DNA from: Candidatus Gastranaerophilales bacterium
Lineage (GTDB): Bacteria; Cyanobacteriota; Vampirovibrionia; Gastranaerophilales; Gastranaerophilaceae
DNA: 64,000 bases
Direction: 5' to 3'
Assembly (NCBI GenBank): GCA_944325145.1
Contig: CALYDL010000009.1
Location: forward strand, 1 to 64,000
The notes beneath the pieces are model-generated. The model was not told the origin of the DNA and did no database searches. It was given only the letters and a program-made list of their open reading frames with translations. Shown here in pieces: positions 44,809 through 53,688 of the stretch. Every line of letters starts with the position of its first letter. Positions within the stretch are counted from its first letter, which is position 1. Position numbers and translations under genes: made by a program.

Positions 44809-46140
44809 ATGTTATATGATGGTAAAAAAGTTTTAGTATTGGGGTTTTCTTTAACCGGCAAAAAAAGTGCCGAATATTTTATTAAAAATGGCGCCAATGT
44901 TTATATTTCAGAATATAAAGAACAGCTTGAAAAAGACAGGGAAGAAATTCAAAAACTTCAAAATTTGGGAGTTAAAATTGAATTTGGCGGCCATAGCGAT
45001 GAATTTATTCAAAATGCAGATTTTGCAATAATTTCCCCATCTATTAAAGATGACGCCCCTGTTTTAGAAAAAATTAACTGCCCCATTTATTCTGACCTTG
45101 AATTTGTTGGCAAAAACTTAAATTATGAAGACAAAATGGTTTTAATAACAGGCACAAACGGCAAAACAACAACCACAATGCTAACTTCTTTTGTATTAAC
45201 TAAAAAATTTAGCGCTCCATACGTTGGAAATGTTGGCGTGCCGCCATTAGAAGTTATTGAAAAAAAACCAGATTATCTTGTTGTTGAAGCAAGTTCTTAT
45301 CAATTGCATTATTCAAAAAACCTGAAACCTTATATTTCAATTTTATGCAATATAACACCCGACCACATTGCTTGGCACAACGGAATTGAAGGTTATATTA
45401 AAGATAAAACGGACATTTTAAAAAGGGCAGATAAAAATTCATATGTAATTTTAAACTATGATGACCCTTACACAAAAACTTTTGCAGATGATATAAAAGC
45501 AAATTTATATTATTTTTCATTAAATAAAATTGATTATGAAAACCTGTGTTATTTAGAAAACGGTTCAATTTATTTTAAAGATGAAAAAATTGTCGATATA
45601 AATGAAATTAATTTAGAAGGCAACCACAACTACCAAAATGTAATGTGCGCCATTATCGCATCAAAAATTTTAGGCTTAGACAATAAAACAATTAAAAATG
45701 CCGTTTGCGAATTTAAGGCGCCCGGCCACAGGCTTGAATTTATAAGAAAAATAGGAAAAACTTCTTATTATAACGATTCAAAAGCAACAAACCCCGAAGC
45801 ATCAAATGTTGCAATAAATTCGTTCCCGAATAAAAAAGTGGCACTAATTGCAGGGGGCAGAGATAAAAACACTTCCTTAGATGAATTTGTAGGGTATATT
45901 AAAAAAAGCATTGAAAAAGTTGTTTTAATTGGCGAAGCAACTGAAAGATTTAAAAAAGCGCTTTTGAATGTTGGCTTTAACAACATCAAAGAAGAAAAAA
46001 CTCTTGAGCTTGCAATAGATGAAGCCGCAAAAGACAACCCCGATGTTGTTTTATTTTCGCCTGCCTGTGCAAGTTTTGATATGTTTGATAATTTTGAAGC
46101 AAGAGGAGAGGCTTTTAGAGAATATGTCGAAAAGAAGTGA
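44809..46140 (+). CDS. murD: UDP-MurNAc-L-Ala-D-Glu ligase
   Basis: Cytosolic ligase adding D-Glu. Three Mur ligase domains: a Rossmann-like N-terminus (VLGFSLTGKKSAEYF), the ATP site ITGTNGKTTTTML near residue 112, and the C-terminal domain with NDSKATNPEAS and AGGRDKN. 443 aa. It starts 3 nt after mraY. Confidence 0.97.
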   Translation: MLYDGKKVLVLGFSLTGKKSAEYFIKNGANVYISEYKEQLEKDREEIQKLQNLGVKIEFGGHSDEFIQNADFAIISPSIKDDAPVLEKINCPIYSDLEFVGKNLNYEDKMVLITGTNGKTTTTMLTSFVLTKKFSAPYVGNVGVPPLEVIEKKPDYLVVEASSYQLHYSKNLKPYISILCNITPDHIAWHNGIEGYIKDKTDILKRADKNSYVILNYDDPYTKTFADDIKANLYYFSLNKIDYENLCYLENGSIYFKDEKIVDINEINLEGNHNYQNVMCAIIASKILGLDNKTIKNAVCEFKAPGHRLEFIRKIGKTSYYNDSKATNPEASNVAINSFPNKKVALIAGGRDKNTSLDEFVGYIKKSIEKVVLIGEATERFKKALLNVGFNNIKEEKTLELAIDEAAKDNPDVVLFSPACASFDMFDNFEARGEAFREYVEKK

Positions 46141-47287
46141 ATATCCGAATAATTACACGGAAGAAGACAATTATATAATTTCACCGCCCGATAGAACTCT
46201 TGTTATTGTAACAATTTTTCTTGTTGTTATCGGCATTATGGCAATATTTTCGGCAGGTTCTTCAAAAGCTGTTATTGAAGAGTTATCGCCCGTTCACTTT
46301 ACAATAAGGCAGTTTTTTTGGCTTGTTGCAGGAATTTTTGGAGCAAACTTTTTTGCAAAATATGATTATAAAAAATTAAAAAATTATTCAATGAGCTTGC
46401 CTGTTATTGTTTTAATTATGCTTCTTTTGGTTCAATTTACACCATTAGGGGTTACTGTTAATGAAGCAAAAAGGTGGCTTGGTTTTGGGCCCTTGCAGTT
46501 TCAGCCTTCTGAAATTGCAAAACCTGCGGTTATTTTAATGTTTGCACACATTTTTAGCAAAAATATAAACATTTTTGACCCAAACAAATTTTCATATTAT
46601 TTCGTTTTTCTTTTAATGCTGCTTTTTATCTACAAGCAGCCAAACCTTTCAATGGTAATTTTACTTTTAACAACAGTTACCGTTATTTGCTTTATGTCAG
46701 GCGGAATAAACATCAGACAAATTATAACCTATTTTATGGGGGCAGTTGCCGTTATTGCATTTACTATTAAAGATTACCAAAAGCAAAGGCTTATTGTTTG
46801 GCTTGACCCAAATAAAGACCCCCACAACACAGGCTATAACATAATTCAATCTTTGGTAGCATTTGCGGGCGGCGGCTTTTTTGGCGTTGGTTACGGCAAT
46901 TCCAAACAAAAATTATCTTGGCTTCCTGAAGGGCACACCGATTTTATTTTTGCCGTTATTGCGGAAGAATTTGGCTTTTTAGGGTGCTTTTTTATAATTT
47001 GCCTTTTTGCAATGTTTGTTCAAAGGGGCTTTGTTATAGCATCAAGAAGCCCTGATGTATTTGGCAAACTTGTTAGCATTGGTATAACTTTTTCAATAGG
47101 CTTTCAAGCTTTAATGAATATGTCTGTTGCAAGTTCGTTTTTGCCTGCAACAGGGATACCCCTTCCTTTTATAAGCTATGGCGGAAGCTCTTTATTTGTT
47201 TCATTATGCATGCTTGGGGTATTATTAAATATATCTAAAAAAAGAGTTCAGAGAATAAGGCCATACAATGAAATCAGATATCAATAA
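46124..47287 (+). CDS. ftsW: Peptidoglycan glycosyltransferase FtsW (SEDS family)
   Basis: Septal peptidoglycan polymerase. Ten membrane helices; signatures RWLGFGPLQFQPSEIAKPA and, near the end, LPATGIPLPFISYGGSS. I start it at the ATG 46124, overlapping murD by 17 nt, preceded by an AGGAGAGG stretch; a longer frame inside murD lacks support. 387 aa. The position between murD and murG marks it as FtsW and not RodA. Confidence 0.95.
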   Translation: MSKRSEYPNNYTEEDNYIISPPDRTLVIVTIFLVVIGIMAIFSAGSSKAVIEELSPVHFTIRQFFWLVAGIFGANFFAKYDYKKLKNYSMSLPVIVLIMLLLVQFTPLGVTVNEAKRWLGFGPLQFQPSEIAKPAVILMFAHIFSKNINIFDPNKFSYYFVFLLMLLFIYKQPNLSMVILLLTTVTVICFMSGGINIRQIITYFMGAVAVIAFTIKDYQKQRLIVWLDPNKDPHNTGYNIIQSLVAFAGGGFFGVGYGNSKQKLSWLPEGHTDFIFAVIAEEFGFLGCFFIICLFAMFVQRGFVIASRSPDVFGKLVSIGITFSIGFQALMNMSVASSFLPATGIPLPFISYGGSSLFVSLCMLGVLLNISKKRVQRIRPYNEIRYQ

Positions 47288-48377
47288 TAAAATTTTTTTT
47301 ATAACAGGCGGCGGCACAGGCGGGCACATTTACCCTGCAGTTTCAATTATTAATGAATTAATTAAAAATGGTGCCAATAAAGAAAAAATTTTTTATATAG
47401 GAAACAAAAAAAACCTTGAATTTAAAATTGCAAAAGATAACGGTTTTAATTTCTTATCAACTTCAGTTTTTGGAATGCCAAGAAAATTAAGCCCTAAATT
47501 TATTTCTTGGACATTTTGTTTATTTGTTTCAATTATAAAATGCTTATTTTACATTTTAAAATATAAACCAAATGTTATTTTTGCAACGGGGGGTTATGTT
47601 TGTGCGCCAACCTTATTTGCTGCAAATATTTTAAAAGTTCCATATATTCTCCATGATTCAGATTGTTTCCCGGGCGTTGTTTCAAGAACATTTTCAAAAA
47701 ATGCAAAGGCAGTTAATTTGGCATTTTTAGAAGCTAAAAAATACATTAAAAATAAAAATGTTTATAATTTTAACAACCCCGTTCGCTCAAGCTTTTTTGA
47801 AATGACAAAAGAAGAAGCAAGAAAAAATTTAAACATTAATCATGAATTTTTAATTCTTATTATGGGCGGCTCTCAGGGTGCAAAAAGCATTAATGAAGCA
47901 GCAATTGATGTTATTAAAACTTTTAAAAACAAAGATGATATCAAAATAATTCTTCAAACAGGAAAGAAAAATTATGATGATGTTATAAAAGATTTAGAAA
48001 TTCCAAATAATACAAAAGTTGAACCTTATTTTGACAATATGGCAATTCCAATTTTAGCGGCCGATTTAATAATTTCAAGGGCAGGTTCAATCAGCATTTC
48101 TGAAATTTTATCTGCTAAAAACCCGTCTATTCTTGTTCCATACCCATATGCCGCAGCAGACCATCAAAGAATAAATGCTCATTCAATTGAAGATAAAAAA
48201 GCTGCAATTTATCTTGAAGATGACGAATTAAAAAAAGGCAAATTAAAAGAAAAAATAGAAGAAATTTTAAATAACAAAGAAGAATATAATTTATTAAAAC
48301 AAAATGCAGAAATTTTGGGTGCAAACTTTAAACAAGCAAACGAAAAAATATTAAACCTGATTTTAGAGGCAATTTAA
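47268..48377 (+). CDS. murG: UDP-GlcNAc-lipid I N-acetylglucosaminyltransferase
   Basis: Peripheral membrane GT28 enzyme that makes lipid II. The glycine-rich N-terminal GGGTGGHIYPAVSI, the second-domain MGGSQGAKSINEA and the donor-site RAGSISISEI with PYPYAAADHQ are all present. 369 aa. It overlaps ftsW by 20 nt. Confidence 0.97.
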   Translation: MKSDINNKIFFITGGGTGGHIYPAVSIINELIKNGANKEKIFYIGNKKNLEFKIAKDNGFNFLSTSVFGMPRKLSPKFISWTFCLFVSIIKCLFYILKYKPNVIFATGGYVCAPTLFAANILKVPYILHDSDCFPGVVSRTFSKNAKAVNLAFLEAKKYIKNKNVYNFNNPVRSSFFEMTKEEARKNLNINHEFLILIMGGSQGAKSINEAAIDVIKTFKNKDDIKIILQTGKKNYDDVIKDLEIPNNTKVEPYFDNMAIPILAADLIISRAGSISISEILSAKNPSILVPYPYAAADHQRINAHSIEDKKAAIYLEDDELKKGKLKEKIEEILNNKEEYNLLKQNAEILGANFKQANEKILNLILEAI

Positions 48378-48378
48378 A

Positions 48379-49581
48379 ATGAATGCCGCAGAAATTTTAA
48401 CAAGCAAAAATAAATTTCACATTAAACTGGGGTTAGAGAGAATGGAAATTATTCTAAAAGCCTTTAATAACCCTGAAAATTCTTTTGAATGCATTCATAT
48501 AGCAGGCACAAACGGCAAGGGTTCAACTTGCACTATTATGGAAAAAATTTTGCTTGAAGATAAAAGAAAAGTTATCGGCAAATATACAAGCCCGCATCTT
48601 TTTTCATACACTGAAAGAATTTCTGTTAACGGGGAAAATATATCTGAAGTTGAACTAAACCAAATTATAAGCCTTGTAAATAAAAAAGATGCTGAACTTA
48701 ATTTAGGTTTAACAGAATTTGAAATTTTAACCACAGCCGCTTTTATTTATTTTAAAAAGAAAAATGTTGATATTGCAATTTTAGAAACTGGCCTTGGCGG
48801 AAGATTAGATGCAACAAATGTTATTAAAAAACCTTTAATTTCAGTTATTACATCAGTTTCATTTGACCATAAAGAAAGATTAGGGGATACAATTGAAAAA
48901 ATTGCATTTGAAAAAGCGGGAATTTTAAAAAAAGGCTCAATATGCACCTTTTTAAAAACTAACAATGGCTTTGAAACCTTGAAAAATGAAGCAATTAAAA
49001 AAGGGGCAATTTTTATTGAAGATGATTTAGATGTTATTGTTGAAAACAATATTGCAAAAATAAACGGAGAAGATTTTGAATTTAATTTAAATGGCGACTT
49101 TCAAAAAGAAAATTTGAAATTGGCGCTTCTTGCCATAAATTCGCTTGATTTTAAAATTAAAAAAGAAACAATTAAAAATGCGCTAAAAAATGTTTCTTGG
49201 CGCTTTAGAATGGATAAAATTAACTATAAAGGAAAAAACCTTCTTATAGATAGCTGCCATAACCCTGATGGTGCAAGAGTTTTAGCGGAATATTTAAAAA
49301 AATATGAAAAAAACAAAAAAATAAAATTTATATTTGGCTGCCTTAAAAATAAAGAATATGAAAAAATTTTAGATACCATCTATAAACCGGAATTTGATTT
49401 TTGCTTCTATGAATTTAATTACCCAAATGCCTTAAAATATGAAAATTTAGATGAAAAATATAAAAATAAAATAAGAGAAATTAAAAACCCTATGTTTGAA
49501 ATTGAGCAAAACGATTATGAACTTTGCATTTTGGCAGGTTCAATTTATATGCTTGGAAAAATTTTTAAAGATAAAATTTAG
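48379..49581 (+). CDS. folC: Folylpolyglutamate/dihydrofolate synthase
   Basis: Mur-ligase relative that adds Glu to folates and may also make dihydrofolate. ATP site HIAGTNGKGSTCTIM near residue 37-51, LETGLGGRLDATNVI near 135, and DSCHNPDGARVL in the C-terminal domain. 400 aa. It begins 1 nt after murG, making it the end of this operon; no clear terminator follows. Confidence 0.95.
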   Translation: MNAAEILTSKNKFHIKLGLERMEIILKAFNNPENSFECIHIAGTNGKGSTCTIMEKILLEDKRKVIGKYTSPHLFSYTERISVNGENISEVELNQIISLVNKKDAELNLGLTEFEILTTAAFIYFKKKNVDIAILETGLGGRLDATNVIKKPLISVITSVSFDHKERLGDTIEKIAFEKAGILKKGSICTFLKTNNGFETLKNEAIKKGAIFIEDDLDVIVENNIAKINGEDFEFNLNGDFQKENLKLALLAINSLDFKIKKETIKNALKNVSWRFRMDKINYKGKNLLIDSCHNPDGARVLAEYLKKYEKNKKIKFIFGCLKNKEYEKILDTIYKPEFDFCFYEFNYPNALKYENLDEKYKNKIREIKNPMFEIEQNDYELCILAGSIYMLGKIFKDKI

Positions 49582-49855
49582 ATTGTTATATACTTTTTTC
49601 TAAAAAAACCCTGTTTTATTAAGTTTTGTAAAGTTAAATTTTTCGGCTTAAAGCTGGATATATCAAGCTTTTTAAAATTTTTACTTATTTTTTTTAAAAA
49701 AATAGTATATATTTTATACATAAACTAGCAAAATAATTTTATTTCATGTTTTATACAATAGGAACAAAACTTGGAATAAACCCAAGTCGGTAATTTTTTT
49801 TAACTATTTAAAAGCTATTATTAATAAACACGATTTTTTAGGAGAACCGGTACCA

Positions 49856-50239
49856 ATGACGGATATATCAGGAAATTTTAGTATAAACCATCACTATGAC
49901 AGCGAAATTCAACCAAAAAAAGAATGTACCGGTGAATGCTGCAATCAAGAAGCAAATAAAACTTGCGACAACAAATCGCAAGTAGACCTTGATAAACAGC
50001 CTGCTGCTGTTTCAGGCAGAGCTTTGGTTAAAAAAGCAGATAAAACAGGCGAGTATAAATTTGACCCCAAAAAAGTTGAAGAAGACGTTCAAGAATATAT
50101 GTTATTGGCTCAAACTGCGCAAGATACCCTAAATTCTTTTAAAGAAGCAGGTTTTTCTGATGAAGAAGCACAAGAAAAAACCATAGAATTTATGGAATCT
50201 CTTTATTTGGGGCTAAATTCTGAAGAACAAAGTGCATAA
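49856..50239 (+). CDS. Small protein of unknown function
   Basis: A 127-aa soluble, acidic protein. Residues 20-40 hold a cluster of Cys (CTGECCNQEANKTC) that might bind a metal; the C-terminal half is helical (EEDVQEYMLLAQTAQDTLNS). I know no family for it. AGGAG lies 10 nt before the ATG. The 274-bp gap after folC contains an ACTTGG / CCAAGT hairpin at 49769-49787 and is otherwise AT-rich. Confidence 0.75.
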   Translation: MTDISGNFSINHHYDSEIQPKKECTGECCNQEANKTCDNKSQVDLDKQPAAVSGRALVKKADKTGEYKFDPKKVEEDVQEYMLLAQTAQDTLNSFKEAGFSDEEAQEKTIEFMESLYLGLNSEEQSA

Positions 50240-50274
50240 TTTTTTTTGTTGAAACTAAACCCTTTTTGAATTAA

Positions 50275-50310
50275 AATTTTGCCTGTAAGTTAACTTAAAA
50301 AGGCAAAATT
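50275..50310 (+). promoter_or_regulatory. Hairpin covering the SD of the radical SAM gene
   Basis: AATTTTGCCT (50275-50284) and AGGCAAAATT (50301-50310) form a perfect 10-bp stem with an inner AAGTTAACTT palindrome. The only SD-like AAAAAGG for the TTG start at 50314 overlaps the right arm, so folding would hide it. Confidence 0.5.
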
Positions 50311-50313
50311 CAG

Positions 50314-50943
50314 TTGCAAAATCTTATTTATTTTTTATACGAAAAAGCTTATGTAAATATAACAAACGCTTGCACAAACGCTTGCAAGTTCTGCGTTAGA
50401 GACATTAAAGACGATGTTGTTGGTGCTGAACTGTGGTTATCTGATAAAAACGTTAAAGCATCTGATGTAATTGAGCAAATTAACAAAAACAAAGATAAAA
50501 TTGCCGTTCATAACGAGCTTATTTTTTGCGGATACGGCGAGCCTTTAACCAAATTCAATGAAGTGATTGAAGTTTGTAAATATGTAAAATCTTCCATGCC
50601 GAATGTTAAAATCAGAATTAACACAAACGGGCATGGAAATTTTGTTGCAAAAAGAAATTTAGTTCCTGAACTAAAGCCTTTGATAGATTCAATTTCTATC
50701 AGTTTAAATGCGCAAAATGAAGAAGAATATAATAAAATCTCATCTCCAAAAATTGAAAATGCTTATTTTGAGATGTTAGATTTTGCAAAAAAATGTGTTA
50801 GTGAAGGAATTGACACAACAATGAGTATTGTAACAGGCTATAAGCCTGAAGAATATAATATCAACCCTGAAGCTTGCAGAAAAATTGCCGAAAATATCGG
50901 TGCAAAATTCCGCATTAGAGAATGGATTGAAAACGGTTATTAA
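50314..50943 (+). CDS. Radical SAM protein (TatD-associated type)
   Basis: A 209-aa radical SAM enzyme with the 4Fe-4S motif Cys20-x3-Cys24-x2-Cys27 (NACTNACKFCVRD), a GYGEPL SAM-binding loop and an RINTNGHGN strand. The short length and NITNxCxNACxFCxRD pattern resemble the TatD-nuclease-linked radical SAM family, though no tatD gene is nearby. The start is a TTG because no in-frame ATG exists before the Cys motif. Translation may be controlled by the hairpin just upstream. Confidence 0.82.
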   Translation: MQNLIYFLYEKAYVNITNACTNACKFCVRDIKDDVVGAELWLSDKNVKASDVIEQINKNKDKIAVHNELIFCGYGEPLTKFNEVIEVCKYVKSSMPNVKIRINTNGHGNFVAKRNLVPELKPLIDSISISLNAQNEEEYNKISSPKIENAYFEMLDFAKKCVSEGIDTTMSIVTGYKPEEYNINPEACRKIAENIGAKFRIREWIENGY

Positions 50944-50967
50944 AAAGCATAAAAAAAGGAGAAAAAA

Positions 50968-53133
50968 ATGCAAGATACCATTTTGGACAAAATTATGAAA
51001 CCGAAATCAATTGCAGTTATTGGCGCTTCAACCAAAGAACACACAATTGGTTCAGATATTATGAAAAGATTACAAGAATATAAATTCAACGGTAAAATTT
51101 ACCCTGTTAACCCAAAAGGCGGCGTAATTGAAGGCTTACAAGCATATACAAGCGTTTTAGAAATTCCTGAAAGTATTGACCTTGCAATTGTTGTAGTTAA
51201 TGCAAAATTTGTTTTATCTACAATTGATCAATGCCACGAAAAAGGCATTAAAGGTGTTTGCATTATTACAGCAGGCTTTAAAGAAACAGGCAAAGAAGGC
51301 GCTGAACTTGAAAAACAACTTGTTGAAAAATTAAAAGAATATGGCATGAGATGCGTTGGCCCTAATTGCTTGGGCGTTGTTAACACACACCCTGATATTA
51401 GAATGGATGGCTGCTTTGCCGAATCTCTTCCTGAACGCGGCAACATCGGCTTTGTTTCACAATCAGGCGCATTGGGCGGCGGCATTTTAAACATTTTAAA
51501 AGACTTAAACCTTGGTTTTGCTCAATTTATTTCAATCGGCAACCAAGCAGATGTTAACGCTGAAACTGCTCTTGAATATTGGGAAAATGAACCTGACGTT
51601 GAACAAATTCTTTTATATATGGAATCAATTCAAAACCCATCAAACTTTAGAAAACTTGCTTCAAGAATCACAAAGAAAAAACCAATCTTAGCTCTTAAAG
51701 CAGGCAGATCTGCCGCAGGCGCTTCAGCTGCAAGCTCTCATACAGGTTCACTTGCAGGTGCAGATAAAGCAGCAGCAGCACTTTTACAACAATCAGGCGT
51801 TATAAGAGAATTTTCATTGAAAAACCTTTTTGCAACAGCTAAAGTTTTTGCAAACTGCCCAATTCCAAAAGGCGATAGAGTTGCAATTATTACAAACTCA
51901 GGCGGCCCCGGCATTATGGCAACAGATGCAGTTTGCGAATATGGCATGCAAATGGCAAAAATTACAGATGAAACAAAAGAAAAATTAAGAAGTTTCTTGC
52001 CTTCAGCAGCTTCTGTTAAAAACCCGATTGATATGATAGCATCAGCTCCAATCGAACACTACAAACAAACATTAGAAACAGTTATAGCTGATGAAAACGT
52101 TGATATGATTATTGTAATTTATCTTCCGTTCCTTGGCTTAAAAGATATAGACGTTGCAGAAGCTTTGATGGAAATTAAAGCTAAAAATCCTCAAAAACCT
52201 GTTGTCGGCGTATTTATGACAAAAAGCGAATTCTTCTCAAAATTATCTGATATGAATGTTAATATGCCATTCTTTATGTACGCAGAAGAAGCAGCAGACG
52301 GCTTAAACAGGTTAAACCAACAAAGACTTTGGATGGAAAGACCCGAAGGTAAAGTTCCTTGCTTTGATGTTGACAGACAAAAAGTTAAAGAAATTATCGC
52401 AAAATCTGTTAAAGAAGGCAGAGACCAACTTACAACTTTAGAATCAATTGATGTTCTTCAAGCTTACGGCATTAGAGCTTGCAAATACGGCTTAGCAACA
52501 AATATTGACGAAGTTGTTACATTGGGTAATTCAATCGGATATCCTGTTGTTATGAAAATGACATCAAAAACAACATCACATAAAACAGATGTTGGCGGCG
52601 TTGTTGTGAACATTCGTTCAGAAGAACAATTAAGAAAAGAATATGAAGCCTTGTTAGGCCGTCTTGAAGAAAAGGGCTTACTTGAAGGCTTAGAAGGCGT
52701 TATTATTCAAGAAATGGTTAAAGGCAACCGTGAAATGGTTTGCGGTATTGCAACAGACCCACAATACGGCCCAATGATGATGTTTGGTTTAGGCGGCGTG
52801 TTTGTTGAAACCTTGAAAGACGTTACATTTAGAATTGCACCTTTGACTGATATTGATGCAAAAGAAATGGTTCAATCAGTTAAAGCATATAAACTTCTTC
52901 AAGGCGCAAGAGGCACAACACCTGCACAAATCAACCAAATTGAAGAAACATTGTTAAGGTTATCTCAACTTGTTAATGATTTCAAATTCATTGATGAACT
53001 TGATATTAACCCGCTTTTAATTTCTGAAAAAACCGGCGAAGGCATTGCAGTTGACGGCAGAATTAAAGTAAGAATGAATGAAGCAAAAGAATTCTTAGGC
53101 TGTGAAGTAAACTGCTGCTCACAAATGGCATAA
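50968..53133 (+). CDS. Acyl-CoA synthetase (NDP-forming), alpha-beta fusion
   Basis: A 721-aa cytosolic enzyme that makes ATP from acetyl-CoA (or another acyl-CoA), ADP and phosphate. In order: CoA-binding domain (SIAVIGASTKEHTIG, 13-27), ligase domains with SQSGALGGGIL and SHTGSLAGADKAAA, then an ATP-grasp beta domain (about 490-715) with GYPVVMKMTSKTTSHKTDVGG. No GNAT domain is attached, so it is a metabolic synthetase and not a protein acetyltransferase. Strong codon bias and a good SD (AAAGGAG) suggest high expression. It fits a fermentative energy route. Confidence 0.92.
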   Translation: MQDTILDKIMKPKSIAVIGASTKEHTIGSDIMKRLQEYKFNGKIYPVNPKGGVIEGLQAYTSVLEIPESIDLAIVVVNAKFVLSTIDQCHEKGIKGVCIITAGFKETGKEGAELEKQLVEKLKEYGMRCVGPNCLGVVNTHPDIRMDGCFAESLPERGNIGFVSQSGALGGGILNILKDLNLGFAQFISIGNQADVNAETALEYWENEPDVEQILLYMESIQNPSNFRKLASRITKKKPILALKAGRSAAGASAASSHTGSLAGADKAAAALLQQSGVIREFSLKNLFATAKVFANCPIPKGDRVAIITNSGGPGIMATDAVCEYGMQMAKITDETKEKLRSFLPSAASVKNPIDMIASAPIEHYKQTLETVIADENVDMIIVIYLPFLGLKDIDVAEALMEIKAKNPQKPVVGVFMTKSEFFSKLSDMNVNMPFFMYAEEAADGLNRLNQQRLWMERPEGKVPCFDVDRQKVKEIIAKSVKEGRDQLTTLESIDVLQAYGIRACKYGLATNIDEVVTLGNSIGYPVVMKMTSKTTSHKTDVGGVVVNIRSEEQLRKEYEALLGRLEEKGLLEGLEGVIIQEMVKGNREMVCGIATDPQYGPMMMFGLGGVFVETLKDVTFRIAPLTDIDAKEMVQSVKAYKLLQGARGTTPAQINQIEETLLRLSQLVNDFKFIDELDINPLLISEKTGEGIAVDGRIKVRMNEAKEFLGCEVNCCSQMA

Positions 53134-53149
53134 GAAATAAAAACAAATT

Positions 53150-53178
53150 AAAAGCTCCCTTAATTAAGGGAGCTTTTT
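53150..53178. terminator. Bidirectional terminator
   Basis: AAAGCTCCCTTAA / TTAAGGGAGCTTT palindrome, ending the synthetase gene on the plus strand and the SRP RNA on the minus strand. Confidence 0.92.
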
Positions 53179-53188
53179 TAATAAATAA

Positions 53189-53447
53189 CCGTGCCACTGT
53201 CTATCGTTGCTATTCAATAAGCATTTCACTTTTCATATCTCCATTTTTTACCAAGTACCCGTTAACATCATCTTAGTGCTGCTATGTTTCCATCCTGACA
53301 CGGTTCGAAGCATAATCGCCACTTAAATAAAAAATATCAACAATATTCAAAGTTCAATAACAAACCAAATAGCCCCTCATAACAGGCTCTGCACCCTGCG
53401 TAAGCTTCAGGTCAAGAGTTCGCAACGCCCCGTGGAGCACGGCACAT
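53189..53447 (-). ncRNA. ffs: Signal recognition particle RNA, large bacterial type
   Basis: The minus strand contains the SRP core of helix 8, GTCAGGATGGAAACATAGCAG with GGAA and AGCAG loop bases (rc of 53276-53299), inside a long rod. The 5' part (GTGCCGTGCTCC, GGGGCGTTGCG, about 53370-53446) matches an Alu domain, and the ends pair GTGCC / GGCAC. The ~258-nt length indicates the large form with Alu domain, as in Bacillus and clostridia. A TAAAAT box at 53451-53456 (minus strand) lies about 5 nt before the 5' end. It binds Ffh for membrane protein targeting. Confidence 0.87.
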
Positions 53448-53470
53448 TTATTTTAGCATAAAAATTTTTT

Positions 53471-53632
53471 TTATAAAACTTCTCTAAATTCATCTTTTGT
53501 GGCACCGCACTCAGGGCAAACCCAATCATCAGGGAGTGATTCAAATTCCGTTCCTTTTGGAATATTTTGAACATCATCCCCTATTTCAGGGTCATAAACA
53601 TAACTGCAAACTACACAAATATATTTTTTCAT
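53471..53632 (-). CDS. Rubredoxin
   Basis: A 53-aa one-iron electron carrier. It has the two Cys pairs of the Fe(SCys)4 site: [10 protein letters not shown] near the N-terminus and [11 protein letters not shown] near the C-terminus, plus the usual Trp (DDWVCPEC). GGAG lies 7 nt before the ATG. Found in anaerobes for O2/H2O2 reduction chains. It stands between SRP RNA and the metal ATPase without a clear partner. Confidence 0.96.
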   Translation of the reverse strand: MKKYICVVCSYVYDPEIGDDVQNIPKGTEFESLPDDWVCPECGATKDEFREVL

Positions 53633-53688
53633 AGATTTTCTCCTTTCAATTTTTTTATAAATTAAAAGGAATTTTTTTTAATCCGACA

